Source: Agelas oroides (taxonomy: Eukaryota; Porifera; Demospongiae; Agelasida; Agelasidae). Taken from it: a stretch of DNA of 64,000 nt. This document shows, in pieces, positions 54,101 to 64,000 of the stretch; the first letter of the stretch is position 1, and each line of letters starts with the position of its first letter. The stretch covers positions 3,316,159 to 3,380,158 of the forward strand of contig OX422187.1 in the NCBI GenBank assembly GCA_949130485.1. The letters are read 5' to 3'. The notes beneath the pieces are model-generated. The model had not been told where the DNA came from. It saw only the letters and a program-made list of their open reading frames with translations, and did not search any database. The position numbers were made by a program, and so were the translations under genes.

Positions 54101-57100
54101 GACAGTCTACTTGACTTACTGGCTTGTGGTGTGAGACTTGCATGTGAACTGGCCCGCCATTAATAACTTCATTAGACATGCCTGCTCACCCCATCTTCTG
54201 TCACATGCAAGTATATAGTCATTCCCAGGCCTTGCACAGAATTTGTGGTTTGCAGTTTAACCCATTACACCCGATAGCGGCCAAATGCGCCCGTGAAATT
54301 TCTTGTCCATTACACCCGATAGCGGCCAAATGTGCCCGCACTTCGCTTCCGCTATTTATCGTGATCGCAGCGCCTTTTTGGACTTGGAGTTAGTTATTAC
54401 GTGTAACAGGAAGTCAATCGAAGCATAATTAGCTGTGGTGTCCTATAGGGACTTCCCCTCAAAATCACGTTCGAAGTTTGCCTGCCGATTGTAGTTAACC
54501 ACAGTACAGCTTATATCCAAATGCTACTTGTTCTATCGTCTATATACTATCTAATCGTGTCAGAGACAGTTGAAACGTACCTTCGCTGAAACTGTCTGCC
54601 AACTTTTGCCGTGTATTATCGGTCATTTTCAGGTTCACAGCGGGTACCTACATTTCCACCGTTGTAGCTTCTTCGGACTTTACTAGCAGGTCTGCTGACT
54701 ACATTCTGAGTAAAGCAGGTTTGTTTTCAACTAAGCTAAGCCTAACTATCATTGCCTGAACTCAGCTATTTTACAAGATGTAACGCAATGAATCAACACT
54801 TCACAAAATCGCCATTTTTTATTAGCTTCTCTCATAACCACGCGATCGATTTCTGTGCATGCGCGTCGGGGTTAAAGGGTTAATGCTGCATGAGGCCTGG
54901 GAATGGTGTACTGTATGTTTAGTGTAAACATTTGTTTACAGTACACTACAAACTGTGCCTGTAGCGGAAAGACTACTTTTCTTCGTTGTACCCACCTACC
55001 AGTTACACCTCTCTGCAAGACCACTCCCAGGGAGGGATGTAACTTTATGTAGCCTGTTACCTAGGCAACACTATGTGGAGAATATGAGCAGCATTCTTAT
55101 AAGGTATATACACTCTTCATCAGTGTGAGGCTTGTGGGGGGTTCCCCTACTAGCTATAGCTTGGTGTAAATTTCAGCCCATTGTGTCTCCATCGATATAG
55201 CTAGGCAGAACAATAGGTGCTTTGTGTGGTACTAGGACGGCCTTGTTTAATGACAATCTATTCTCTACATTAGTGCATGAGAATTGTTATAGTGAGGAGA
55301 GTATATAGCTGTCTGAACTAAAACTTTAGATCTAGCTCTCTTAGAGCTACACGCTTTTCCTCTCCCACCCTCTCTTAGAGCTACATGCTTTCCCTCTCCC
55401 ACCCTCTCTTAGAGCTACATGCTTTTCATCTCCCACCCATTTTTAAGCTCCTGTGCTGCAATTATGAGTCTGGTCTGGAAGATACTTCAAATTCGAGTAA
55501 TTGTGCATAAGGTAGAGGGTGAAAGGGATTCTGCTAGCTACATGGTCTGTGTGCTGTGACTGGCATTGCACAGTGACCTTAGTTGCTCAAATCATTATGA
55601 TCCAGTGGCAGGCTAGAACATGTGCAGCTGTAAATGTGTTGTTGAAGTGCAGGTTGTTTACACCTGTTCCCTATCACCAATAGGTGTAACCTCAAACCTA
55701 TGAATATCATTATATGACCCCGCTCTTGTGTGGTTGCTAAGGATTATGTAATGTTGTCCATATACTTACGTAATGTAGTGGTGATGTTAGGAGTGCCTTC
55801 AGGGTGTTCCTGTTGTAGACCACTTGTAAGCAATAAAGTTTTTTACACAGGAGGTGGAGGGTGCTGTTTGTTGTCTTGGCAACCAGGTGATGCCCACCCT
55901 ACCCCTTTATTGTTCCCCTGTATAGGGGTGAATTCCTGTACTGTCCTCCACCCCCCACTCAGCTGTAGTTGTTATGATAAAGTTTTGTACCTCCCCCAAA
56001 CTATGAAAATACACTGCTGCTGGCCAGGGCTGTGAGCCGACCAATCAGATTGCAGCCTACTACAAACAATGGGTAGATGGAGTAGTGATAACCTTAGGGT
56101 AGGTGGGTTTTGGCTATAAACACTGATGCCCAGGGGAGATAGGGGGTGGTTTGTTTTATGGGCTGCCCTAAATGGCAGGCAAGAAAAAATATGAATTTCG
56201 GTATGATCAGAACATGCTAAACATACTCTTTGGAGATGATATAAAACTGGTTACCTAGGCAACATATAAGAATGTTGCTCACTTCTCTTCTACAGTGGTG
56301 TTGCCTAGGTAACAGGTTATGTAATAGTTATATCCCTCCCTGGGGTGTGGTCTTGCATACTGGTGTTGTAGCCCAACACCAATGTGCAAAATGACCACCC
56401 ACCAGGGAGGGATATGACCATTACTTATATGCAGCTGTCATTACAAACTGCGTACTGCTAAGGTAGCCTCGTTCCCAGGCCCTGTACGTAGCAGGTATAA
56501 ATTCACAGGAGAAAATTTTGTAAATGAGCTAATTCAAGTTACATGACAGATGTAAATTTTTGCTGAAAATAATGCTGAGTCCCTAAAAACACTTACCCTG
56601 CTATATGCTGTTGCCATAGCAACATATACACTGTTACATGAAGCAATAGTGTTACTTGATTCCCTTTGCCCTCTCACTCTCAGCACGACGTCAACTCCGG
56701 TCTTACCCTCAGCCCAAGCGTCCCGGTCACTGCCGCCCAGTACCATCACTACCACTCAAAGACAGACGTGGTGCCAGTCACAAGACCGTCAGTCTCTCCG
56801 ACAACACCACTGTCCCCAACAAGCATCTCGACTCCCTCGCCTTCCCTCTTCCAGCAAAACGTGATCCTGGATCCCCTTGGTCTTTCGTCCAAGGTCTTCC
56901 TCCCTCCAACAACCCTTGCTGCTGCGGCAATCTCTAACGAGCACAAACTAGATAATGAGGTCAAGGAGGATGAACCACAAATTTGTTTGTGGGACAACTG
57001 TGGAAGAGAGTTCCCCTCCCTGTCCAGCTTGGTGTCTCACTTGGACCGCGAACACACATTATCGATGATGAAGTACATCTGCTTCTGGAAAGACTGTCAA

Positions 57101-58504
57101 CGAAACCTAAAGCCCTTTGACGCACGGTACAAGCTCATCACTCATCTGCGATGCCACACCGGAGAAAAGCCATACCGATGTGAAGTAATGAATTGCAAAC
57201 GTTCATTTTCAAGACTGGAGAACCTAAAACTACACATACGAACTCACACTGGAGAGAAGCCGTATGTGTGTCACTATGAGGGGTGTGACAAACGCTTCAA
57301 CAACACGAGTGATCGGGCGAAGCACATGAAAACGCATGTCACACGTAAACCTTACGCCTGCAAATTTCCAGGCTGCGGAAAGAGCTATACCGACCCGAGC
57401 TCTATGAGAAAACACGTCAAGTACACTCATAGAATGAGGGAAAGGCTGGCACTGGAAGAGGAATGTAACGGACTCATTTGCATCAACAAATCTCCAAGAA
57501 AATCCAGCTCAACGTCAAGCTCCAGCACCCCAAGTACACCTCGGTCTTCACCCGGAGTGGTGATCCCATCCACCACTTTTGCCATCAACGTCACCAGCCC
57601 TGTTGGTACTACGTTTCCGTCACTTCCGAGAACCATTCCGACTGTACAATCTCCCCCGCCCAGCACTGTAAGTCAGGCGACTAACCTGACTGTAGCAGGT
57701 GTGATGACGAGTCCAACCCCGACACCTCTCGTCTCCATGCCCGTTTTCCAGCTGCCAGCTGCTCAAATGCCTTCTCTTGGAGGCACACAGCAACAACCGG
57801 TTGTTATGTTACTGCCAGCTGCGAATAGAGGGGGGCAGATTTCGCCACAGAAGGTGGATACTACACAGCCGACAGCAATCAATCTAGCCGTCAATGGTTC
57901 CTCACAGCTGCCGCCAAAACTGCAACCCCAAGCTCAAGAGAACGGAATGGAGACGGATGGTGGAGAATCTACAGCTGTTGAAAAACACCTGAGAATGCAA
58001 ATAGCACATCTACAGCAGCAGTTAGCTCTCTCTCAGCAACAAAATGGCTGTACTGGCAATTTGAATATACTTGTGAACAATGGACAATTGAGTAATGAAT
58101 CAAATTTGAAAGGGGGATCCCCTTCTAAGGCTGTACCACCAACCCCACCACAGCCCCCAGTAGTAAAGATAATACCCAACGCACGTACCCTCGGTCAGGG
58201 GGTCACCCAACCTCTCCAACAAATCCAACTACCCATGGTACAGTCCTCCTTAGCGAATCACGTCATTCCCACGCAGTTCCCTCAATACATCCCTATATCA
58301 AATTTGGGCAACGGTAAACCCCTAACGGTTTTAAATTCTTCGCCCATTTTCGGGCTGCCCCCCACTGGTGGACAAACTCTACTACCCCAGTTTGTAGTCC
58401 CTGGGGCGCAAGTGATACCCATTGTCCAATCACAGGGGGTCACACCACAGATATTGTATGTGGCCCCCAATACCCAAACACACCCCCACATTAGCAAAAC
58501 TTAG
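51107..58504 (+). CDS. GLIS-like Krueppel/GLI-family zinc-finger transcription factor
   Basis: Nuclear DNA-binding protein with five tandem C2H2 fingers of GLI/GLIS/ZIC type. Coding exons 51107-51262, 51416-51706 and 56684-58504, joining at phase 0, give about 755 aa. Fingers occupy roughly residues 250-400: CLWDNC..HLDREH; CFWKDC with [22 protein letters not shown] with [19 protein letters not shown] with [18 protein letters not shown] with [23 protein letters not shown] and the short finger 1-2 linker favour GLIS over GLI; SRLENLK and YTDPSS exclude ZIC. The N-terminal 250 residues are Ser/Pro/Thr-rich; the C-terminal 350 are Pro/Gln-rich with a short helical [18 protein letters not shown]. 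The start ATG at 51107 has A at -3. An extra exon inside the 5-kb intron cannot be excluded, and the first two exons rest on phase and composition only. Confidence 0.85.
52510..52690 (-). repeat. Dispersed repeat containing a hammerhead-like motif, copy 2
   Basis: Same block order as 32700-32860, including CATGTTTCGGCCAATACC, GTGACTGCTATCTCAT, GGCTGGCCTTA and TAGCATCTC. It lies in GLIS-like intron 2, antisense to that gene. Confidence 0.7.
52528..52575 (-). ncRNA. Candidate hammerhead ribozyme, copy 2 (intact core)
   Basis: Minus strand from 52567 downwards: CUGAUGA (52567-52561), stem II GGUC/GGCC closed by a UGGUAUU loop, GAAA (52545-52542), a 2-bp stem III (AC..GU) around a 2-nt AU loop, and the cleavage triplet GUC ending at 52536. 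Stem I begins UAG/CUA. All invariant core bases are present in order. The very short stem III is like the compact hammerheads reported from Penelope-like elements and retrozymes; the element class here is unknown. Confidence 0.6.
52841..52896. mobile_element. Short palindromic TIR element (TAGCCT..CCCAGG family)
   Basis: TAGCCTCATTCCCAGCCTG and inverted GCCTGGGAACGAGGCTA; 56 bp, in GLIS-like intron 2. Confidence 0.75.
53795..53875. repeat. Long hairpin
   Basis: CTAATCAGGACGA..GTCTCGACTTCCTAA is followed after a few bases by the inverted TTAGGAAGTTGAGAC..TCGTCCTGATTAG. Imperfect arms of about 38 bp. Confidence 0.7.
54217..54908. mobile_element. TAGCCT..CCCAGG family element split by a piggyBac-type insertion
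   Basis: AGTCATTCCCAGGCC lies left and AGGCCTGGGAATGGTG right of the piggyBac-type element at 54261-54879. Together they form one interrupted palindromic element. Confidence 0.6.
54261..54879. mobile_element. piggyBac-type non-autonomous element between TTAA sites
   Basis: Flanked by TTAA on both sides (54257-54260 and 54880-54883). Ends are CCCATTACACCCGA and an inverted CCCTTTAACCCCGA (11 of 14 match), matching the CCC..GGG/TTAA rule of piggyBac. The left end is tandemly duplicated (CATTACACCCGATAGCGGCC twice). The 619-bp interior has no transposase. Confidence 0.7.
55328..55432. repeat. 34-bp tandem repeat, 3 copies
   Basis: CTCTTAGAGCTACATGCTTT followed by CCTCTCCCACC, three times, in GLIS-like intron 2. 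Confidence 0.85.
56245..56430. mobile_element. X-box-bearing dispersed element, best copy
   Basis: Contains two perfect RFX-type palindromes GTTACCTAGGCAAC (56250-56263) and GTTGCCTAGGTAAC (56300-56313), inverted relative to each other. TATATCCCTCCCTGGGG (near 56330) and the inverted CCAGGGAGGGATAT (near 56402) form arms. It ends about 250 bp before the GLIS-like zinc-finger exon. Confidence 0.7.
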
Positions 58505-58960
58505 TATTTTGACATTGACAAGGTCTTTGTGTAGTATTTTTGTATCATACGTGATTTTTAAAAATTTCTTGTTCTTTATATTAGGAGAGTTAATATTTTT
58601 AATGAATATTTGTAGCATGGTCGGAAAAATTTTTTTTGTACAAAAATTTAATCACAAATCCAGGTAATTCGTACCCCCTCAAAAATCCTCAAATTGACAG
58701 TATTCTGCCCCCCCCCCCCCCCCCCCCCAACCCAATATTTTTGTAGTGTTTGCCAATCTTGTAAATTTTGTTTTTGAGCGTCCTGGTTTGATGTGACTGA
58801 TGTCATCATTTTGTAATCGATGTGCGATTGTCTCGATGTGTACAGTTTGAATGTTTAAGTTTGTATTGGCACCGTCGTGCACCACATCATTCAAGATTCA
58901 CCCAACAAACTTTATTTGCCTTGGAGTCCCAATGTCAAGAAACAGTGTTGTAGGTTATGA
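58505..58960. other. Probable 3' UTR of the GLIS-like gene
   Basis: AT-rich sequence after the stop with T-rich stretches and a C run near 58711-58728. No canonical AATAAA was found close by. No further coding exon is recognised. Confidence 0.45.
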
Positions 58961-58961
58961 G

Positions 58962-59625
58962 GCCAGCCTTGTTCCCAGGTGCTGGGTATAAAAGGCTTGC
59001 CTTGTTCCCAGGTGCTGGGTATGAGGCTTGCCTTGTTCCCAGGCACTGGGTTCATATGAGGCCAGTCTTGTTCCCAGGTGCTGGGTACGAGGCCAGCCTT
59101 GTTCCCAGGCGCTGGGTACAAGGCCAACCTTGTTCCCAGGCACTGGGTTCATACGAGGCCAGCCTTGTTCCCAGGCGCTGGGTTCATACGAGGCCAGCCT
59201 TGTTCCCAGGCACTGGGTTCATACGAGGCCAGCCTTGTTCCCAGGCACTGGGTTCATATGAGGCCAGTCTTGTTCCCAGGTGCTGGGTTCATATGAGGCC
59301 AGTCTTAATTGTTCTCAGGTGCTGGGTATGAGGCCAGCCTTGTTCCCAGGCACTGGGTTAATATGAGGCCAGTCATAATTGTTCTCATGCAGGTGCTGGG
59401 TATGAGGCCAGCCTTGTTCCCAGGCACTGGGTTTAATATGAGGCCAGTCTTAATTGTTCTCATGCAGGTGCTGGGTATGAGGCCAGCCTTGTTCCCAGGT
59501 GGTGGGTATGAGGCCAGCCTTGTTCCCAGGTGGTGGGTATGAGGCCAGACTTGTTCCCAGGTGCTGGGTTCATATGAGGCCAGCCTTGTTCCCAGACGCT
59601 GGGAGTGTGGGGTCTAGGAACAAGA
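58962..59625. repeat. Tandem array built from the CCCAGG element end
   Basis: Units of about 25-40 bp: GAGGCCAGCCTTGTTCCCAGG followed by YGCTGGGT, with optional TTCATAY or TTAATAT inserts and some TTAATTGTTCTCATGCAGG variants. The CTTGTTCCCAGGC core equals the dispersed TIR end. Confidence 0.88.
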
Positions 59626-59708
59626 CTATGTAGAGAACAGGTGATGACATTTAACGTATCCACTGGCAAGTGCTGAAAACTTAAGAATTACACGTTCCCA
59701 GGCCCCCC

Positions 59709-59783
59709 TAGTCTCATTTCCAGGCCACTTCCACCACAGCTGTGAGATAAACATTATCTGGGAGTGGCCTGGGAACAAGGCTA
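59709..59783. mobile_element. Short palindromic TIR element (TAGCCT..CCCAGG family)
   Basis: TAGTCTCATTTCCAGGCCACT and inverted GTGGCCTGGGAACAAGGCTA; 75 bp. Confidence 0.75.
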
Positions 59784-60205
59784 GGCCTTTCCATCATCCA
59801 GTACATGGCAAAAGCTGGACAGTGGGAAGGCCTGCAAATGAGGCCATCTTGTTGGAGAGTACTGTATCACGACAAAGAAATGGTGTGTGATTTTGTAATA
59901 TGATTTATAAGTGTAATATAATTACACTAATGAAAAAGATTTGGAATGATGACTTAAAAATTGCAGAAAAGGTGATAAATGCGTAGTTTAAAAGCAGTTG
60001 TACTGTATTCATGAGGAAGTGTTAAAAAACAACAAAAAAAAAAAAAAAAAAGAAAAAGAGATTCGTACCAAGTTTATAAAATTTCACTGGGACAATTGGG
60101 GGATGATCAGATTTGTATGCACTGTAATCAATAATATGCGTACATATACGTGTATATGGATAGTGTAGTTGCATTATGCTTCCCAAGGTGCCTGGGTAGG
60201 AACAG

Positions 60206-61797
60206 AAGATGAGAAACATCAACACACATTGAGAGAAACAGTGCAACAGACACTTGGTAAAACAAGGCAAGTAGAAGATGAGAACATCAACACACATTGA
60301 GAGAAACAGTGCAACAGACACTTGGTAAAAACAAGCCAAGTAGAAGATGAGAACATCAACACACATTGAGAGAAACAGTGCAACAGACACTTGGTAAAAC
60401 AAGGCAAGTAGAAGATGAGAAACATCAACACACATTGAGAGAAACAGTGCAACAGACACTTGGTAAAACAAGCCAAGTAGAAGATGAGAACATCAACACA
60501 CATTGAGAGAAACGGTGCAACAGACACTTGGTAAAACAAGGCAAGTAGAAGATGAGAACATCAACACACATTGAGAGAAACAGTGCAACAGACACTTGGT
60601 AAAACAAGCCAAGTAGAAGATGAGAAACATCAACACACATTGAGAGAAACAGTGCAACAGACACTTGGTAAAACAAGCCAAGTAGAAGATGAGAAACATC
60701 AACACACATTGAGAGAAACAGTGCAACAGACACTTGGTAAAACAAGCCAAGTAGAAGATGAGAAACATCAACACACATTGAGAGAAACAGTGCAACAGAC
60801 ACTTGGTAAAACAAGCCAAGTAGAAGATGAGAACATCAACACACATTGAGAGAAACAGTGCAACAGACACTTGGTAAAACAAGCCAAGTAGAAGATGAGA
60901 AACATCAACACACATTGAGAGAAACAGTGCAACAGACACTTGGTAAAACAAGGCAAGTAGAAGATGAGAACATCAACACACATTGAGAGAAACAGTGCAA
61001 CAGACACTTGGTAAAACAAGCCAAGTAGAAGATGAGAACATCAACACACATTGAGAGAAACAGTGCAACAGACACTTGGTAAAACAAGCCAAGTAGAAGA
61101 TGAGAAACATCAACACACATTGAGAGAAACAGTGCAACAGACACTTGGTAAAACAAGCCAAGTAGAAGATGAGAACATCAACACACATTGAGAGAAACAG
61201 TGCAACAGACACTTGGTAAAACAAGGCAAGTAGAAGATGAGAACATCAACACACATTGAGAGAAACAGTGCAACAGACACTTGGTAAAACAAGGCAAGTA
61301 GAAGATGAGAAACATCAACACACATTGAGAGAAACAGTGCAACAGACACTTGGTAAAACAAGCCAAGTAGAAGATGAGAAACATCAACACACATTGAGAG
61401 AAACAGTGCAACAGACACTTGGTAAAACAAGGCAAGTAGAAGATGAGAACATCAACACACATTGAGAGAAACAGTGCAACAGACACTTGGTAAAAACAAG
61501 CCAAGTAGAAGATGAGAACATCAACACACATTGAGAGAAACAGTGCAACAGACACTTGGTAAAACAAGGCAAGTAGAAGATGAGAAACATCAACACACAT
61601 TGAGAGAAACAGTGCAACAGACACTTGGTAAAACAAGCCAAGTAGAAGATGAGAAACATCAACACACATTGAGAGAAACAGTGCAACAGACACTCGATAA
61701 AACAAGCCAAGTAGAAGATGAGAAACATCAACACACATTGAGAGAAACAGTGCAACAGACACTCGATAAAACAAGCCAAGTAGAAGATGAAAGATTT
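60206..61797. repeat. 68/69-bp minisatellite, about 23 copies
   Basis: Unit GATGAGAAACATCAACACAC, ATTGAGAGAAACAGTGCAAC, AGACACTTGGTAAAACAAGC, CAAGTAGA. Lengths alternate by the number of A in GAGAAC/GAGAAAC and GGTAAAAC/GGTAAAAAC, and C/G in AGCCAAG/AGGCAAG. The last two copies have ACTCGATAA. Length changes shift overlapping open frames in both strands; none looks like a gene. Confidence 0.95.
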
Positions 61798-61852
61798 GTT
61801 ATGAGGTGAATAAGAGGGTCGGCAGTCACCAGAAGTAAACCCACGGTTCCTG

Positions 61853-61924
61853 TAGCCTCGTCCCCAGGCTCATTTCCTCTTCCTCCCGCGCACGGAAGAG
61901 GAAATGAGCCGGGGGACAAGGCTA
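61853..61924. mobile_element. Short palindromic TIR element (TAGCCT..CCCAGG family)
   Basis: TAGCCTCGTCCCCAGGCTC and inverted GGGGGACAAGGCTA, with an inner CATTTCCTCTTCC / GGAAGAGGAAATG stem: a nearly complete 72-bp hairpin. Confidence 0.78.
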
Positions 61925-63007
61925 GGGTTCCTGCCGGTACTCTGGCCACAAAGCTACGACAACCACCAGCCCTCGCAATCCTCTACTTTCCTCTTACCGC
62001 CTCGTAACATTTCAGCTGAAACATTTTAGGAACAAGCTCTAAACTCTTAATGCATGACTGTAGCTTTGGCCAAAATAATTAGGATCCACTACCAACTAAT
62101 ATGCCCCATGAAAAATCTTTATAGTGTGTGTACGCTGATAGTTCCGAGACTATCCTGCATGTATGTAAATCTGTGCACTACATGATCCTGGCAAGGCCCC
62201 ATTAACCCAGGCCATGCATTAGTGAGTTTGTGAGTGATCTAGTCATTTATTGAAAGCTGTAACAACAATTCACAACTTGTACAAATGGCAAAGCTTGAAC
62301 CATCTCCCTAGCCACTTAATATCCATGTCCATCTTCCTCAGTAAAATTATCTCATGGGAAATACCAGTGACATTTTTATGCTCAGGTTGATCATGGTGGA
62401 TAAACTTCTCACAGTGCAGCTATAGGTTAGCCTCGTTCCCAGGCTCTCCCCGCTAAGGAGGGGGAGAGCCTGGGAACGAGGCTAGCTACAGGTTATATTA
62501 CCCACGGTGAGACTACCAGTTCTATGGGATTATTTTCACAGCTGGCGACAGTTCAGTGAAGCTCTTCTCCAGCTGCAGGTAGATGATACCATGCTAGTCT
62601 AGTGCCCAGACCCTTACATGTATGTACAAGAAAGAGGGTCTGGTATTCTGAGCAATTTTTCTTGTCACATGGGGCGGGGTCGCTCTCCAATCAGAGAGCT
62701 TAAATCAGATTGCAGAGCATGAAATTGTATGTGCACGACGTAAGCAGTTGCATTTGAACTAAATCAAATTGATCAAAGGTAGAATAAACTTGACTCAAAG
62801 CTTATTCTTTTCCAAGAGACTTTGCGGCCTTATATTGATTGAGCTTTTGCACACCATATTGTCAAGGGTGCCTTCAATGGCTCGATAAGCCCTCAATACC
62901 ATGCAGCAGTCTAAATCACAGAAGTTTGAGTCTCAAATGCAGTCATGACATCCTACAATGGTGCCAGTTTTCCCAGGCCTACCACAGTTCTTCTCTTGAG
63001 AGAAGAC
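61925..63007. other. Intergenic sequence, right side
   Basis: About 1.1 kb between two minisatellites, containing one hairpin TIR element (62428-62484) and a CCAGACCC..GGGTCTGG hairpin near 62608-62645. No coding region is recognised. Confidence 0.5.
62428..62484. mobile_element. Short palindromic TIR element, clearest copy of the TAGCCT..CCCAGG family
   Basis: The 57-bp copy is an almost perfect hairpin: TAGCCTCGTTCCCAGGCTCT and CCCC arms around a few central bases. Across the window members share TAGCCTCRTTCCCAGGC ends, differ in the middle (often a second gene-unrelated stem) and begin TA and end TA, which would fit a TA target. No autonomous partner is present here. Confidence 0.8.
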
Positions 63008-63771
63008 AAACCGTGTCAACGTCTGGGCCGACAAGAGTAGTGGCATAGTTTTGTGCCCAGATCGTGTCAACGTCTGGGCCGACAAGAGTAGTGGCATAGT
63101 TTTGTGCCCAGATCGTGTCAACGTCTGGGCCGACAAGAGTAGTGGCATAGTTTTGTGCCCAGATCGTGTCAACGTCTGGGCCGACAAGAGTAGTGGCATA
63201 GTTTTGTGCCCAGATCGTGTCAACGTCTGGGCCGACAAGAGTAGTGGCATAGTTTTGTGCCCAGATCGTGTCAACGTCTGGGCCGACAAGAGTAGTGGCA
63301 TAGTCGTGCCCAGATCGTGTCAACGTCTGGGCCGACAAGAGTAGTGGCATAGTTTTGTGCCCAGATCGTGTCAACGTCTGGGCCGACAAGAGTAGTGGCA
63401 TAGTTTTGTGCCCAGATCGTGTCAACGTCTGGGCCGACAAGAGTAGTGGCATAGTTTTGTGCCCAGATCGTGTCAACGTCTGGGCCGACAAGAGTAGTGG
63501 CATAGTCGTGCCCAGATCGTGTCAACGTCTGGGCCGACAAGAGTAGTGGCATAGTTTTGTGCCCAGATCGTGTCAACGTCTGGGCCGACAAGAGTAGTGG
63601 CATAGTTTTGTGCCCAGATCGTGTCAACGTCTGGGCCGACAAGAGTAGTGGCATAGTCGTGCCCAGATCGTGTCAACGTCTGGGCCGACAAGAGTAGTGG
63701 CATAGTCGTGCCCAGATCGTGTCAACGTCTGGGCCGACAAGAGTAGTGGCATAGTCGTGCCCAGATCCCAC
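63008..63771. repeat. 51/49-bp minisatellite, about 15 copies
   Basis: Unit GTGTCAACGTCTGGGCCGAC, AAGAGTAGTGGCATAG, then TTTTGTGCCCAGATC (51 bp) or TCGTGCCCAGATC (49 bp). The order is six 51-bp units with the sixth junction short, then groups of four and three, then 49-bp units only, a higher-order pattern. Open frames arise on both strands because 51 is divisible by three. Confidence 0.95.
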
Positions 63772-63837
63772 CTCAACTGAGAGAGCATCCAGATTCGAAA
63801 TCTCATATTTCAGTTTATAAGCTTCTATGCCAACACA

Positions 63838-63976
63838 TGCAGTCACATGTAGTCACATGCAGTCACATTTAGTCACATGTAGACACATATAGACACATGT
63901 AGTCACATGTAGTCACATGCAGTCACATGTAGACACATGTAGACACATGTAGACACATGTAGACACATGTAGTCAA
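63838..63976. repeat. 10-bp TCACATGTAG-type repeat
   Basis: Units AGTCACATGT, AGTCACATGC and AGACACATGT mixed in an irregular order up to the right end of the window. Confidence 0.9.
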
Positions 63977-64000
63977 GTGCGGCTCCAGGATTTGAATTCA

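Noticed and set aside
60022..61774. Overlapping minus-strand frames with FYQVSVALFLSMCVDV repeats that look like membrane segments
   Set aside because: They are translations of the 68/69-bp minisatellite; frames switch with unit length and there is no unique sequence.
62933..63806. Repeated frames (MPLLLSAQTLTRSGHK and CPDRVNVWADKSSGIV)
   Set aside because: Both strands of the 51/49-bp array are open because 51 is a multiple of three.

Overview
This is eukaryotic, animal-type DNA: genes are split into many short exons with GT-AG introns, the genes found are animal housekeeping and transcription-factor genes, and non-coding DNA is full of microsatellites, minisatellites and small terminal-inverted-repeat (TIR) elements. 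TFAP4-type bHLH-zipper and GLIS-type zinc-finger genes point to a metazoan. The divergence from vertebrate homologues and the genome texture suggest an early-branching invertebrate, possibly a sponge. The species cannot be fixed from the sequence, and homology was judged from remembered family features, not a search.

Five protein genes could be assembled exon by exon with matching phases. (1) 744-16963, minus: 5' half of CYFIP (Sra-1/PIR121), a WAVE-complex subunit; 13 coding exons, running off the left edge. (2) 20310-21687, minus: TFAP4 (AP-4), complete, 3 coding exons, 312 aa. (3) 23674-33876, plus: WDR55, complete, 8 coding exons, 369 aa. (4) 36073-50841, minus: PGAP2 (FRAG1), complete, 5 coding exons, 248 aa. 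(5) 51107-58504, plus: GLIS-like five-finger transcription factor, 3 coding exons, about 755 aa. TFAP4 and WDR55 are divergent (2 kb apart), WDR55 and PGAP2 are convergent, and PGAP2 and the GLIS-like gene are head to head, 265 bp apart. The functions (actin regulation, transcription, ribosome biogenesis, GPI-anchor maturation, transcription) form no pathway; this is ordinary chromosomal gene order.

Most of the window is repeats. Large minisatellites lie at 27.5-28.6, 38.57-40.33 (40 copies of 44 bp), 43.8-44.6, 46.5-47.5, 59.0-59.6, 60.2-61.8 and 63.0-63.8 kb. A short palindromic element with TAGCCTCGTTCCCAGGC-like ends occurs more than a dozen times, and its end motif appears to have seeded three tandem arrays. 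Also seen are a hAT-type element with an exact 8-bp target duplication, a piggyBac-type element between TTAA sites nested in another element, a 251-bp TIR element, tRNA-derived SINE heads, and a dispersed element carrying RFX X-box palindromes.

The most interesting signals are two minus-strand copies of a dispersed repeat (32.72 and 52.53 kb) that contain what reads as a compact hammerhead ribozyme; the strong bias of CA or pyrimidine simple repeats to sit directly upstream of 3' splice sites in the sense strand of three genes; a minisatellite whose every unit carries a 3'-splice-site-like sequence; and a 44-bp perfect palindrome with AATAAA on both strands between convergent genes.
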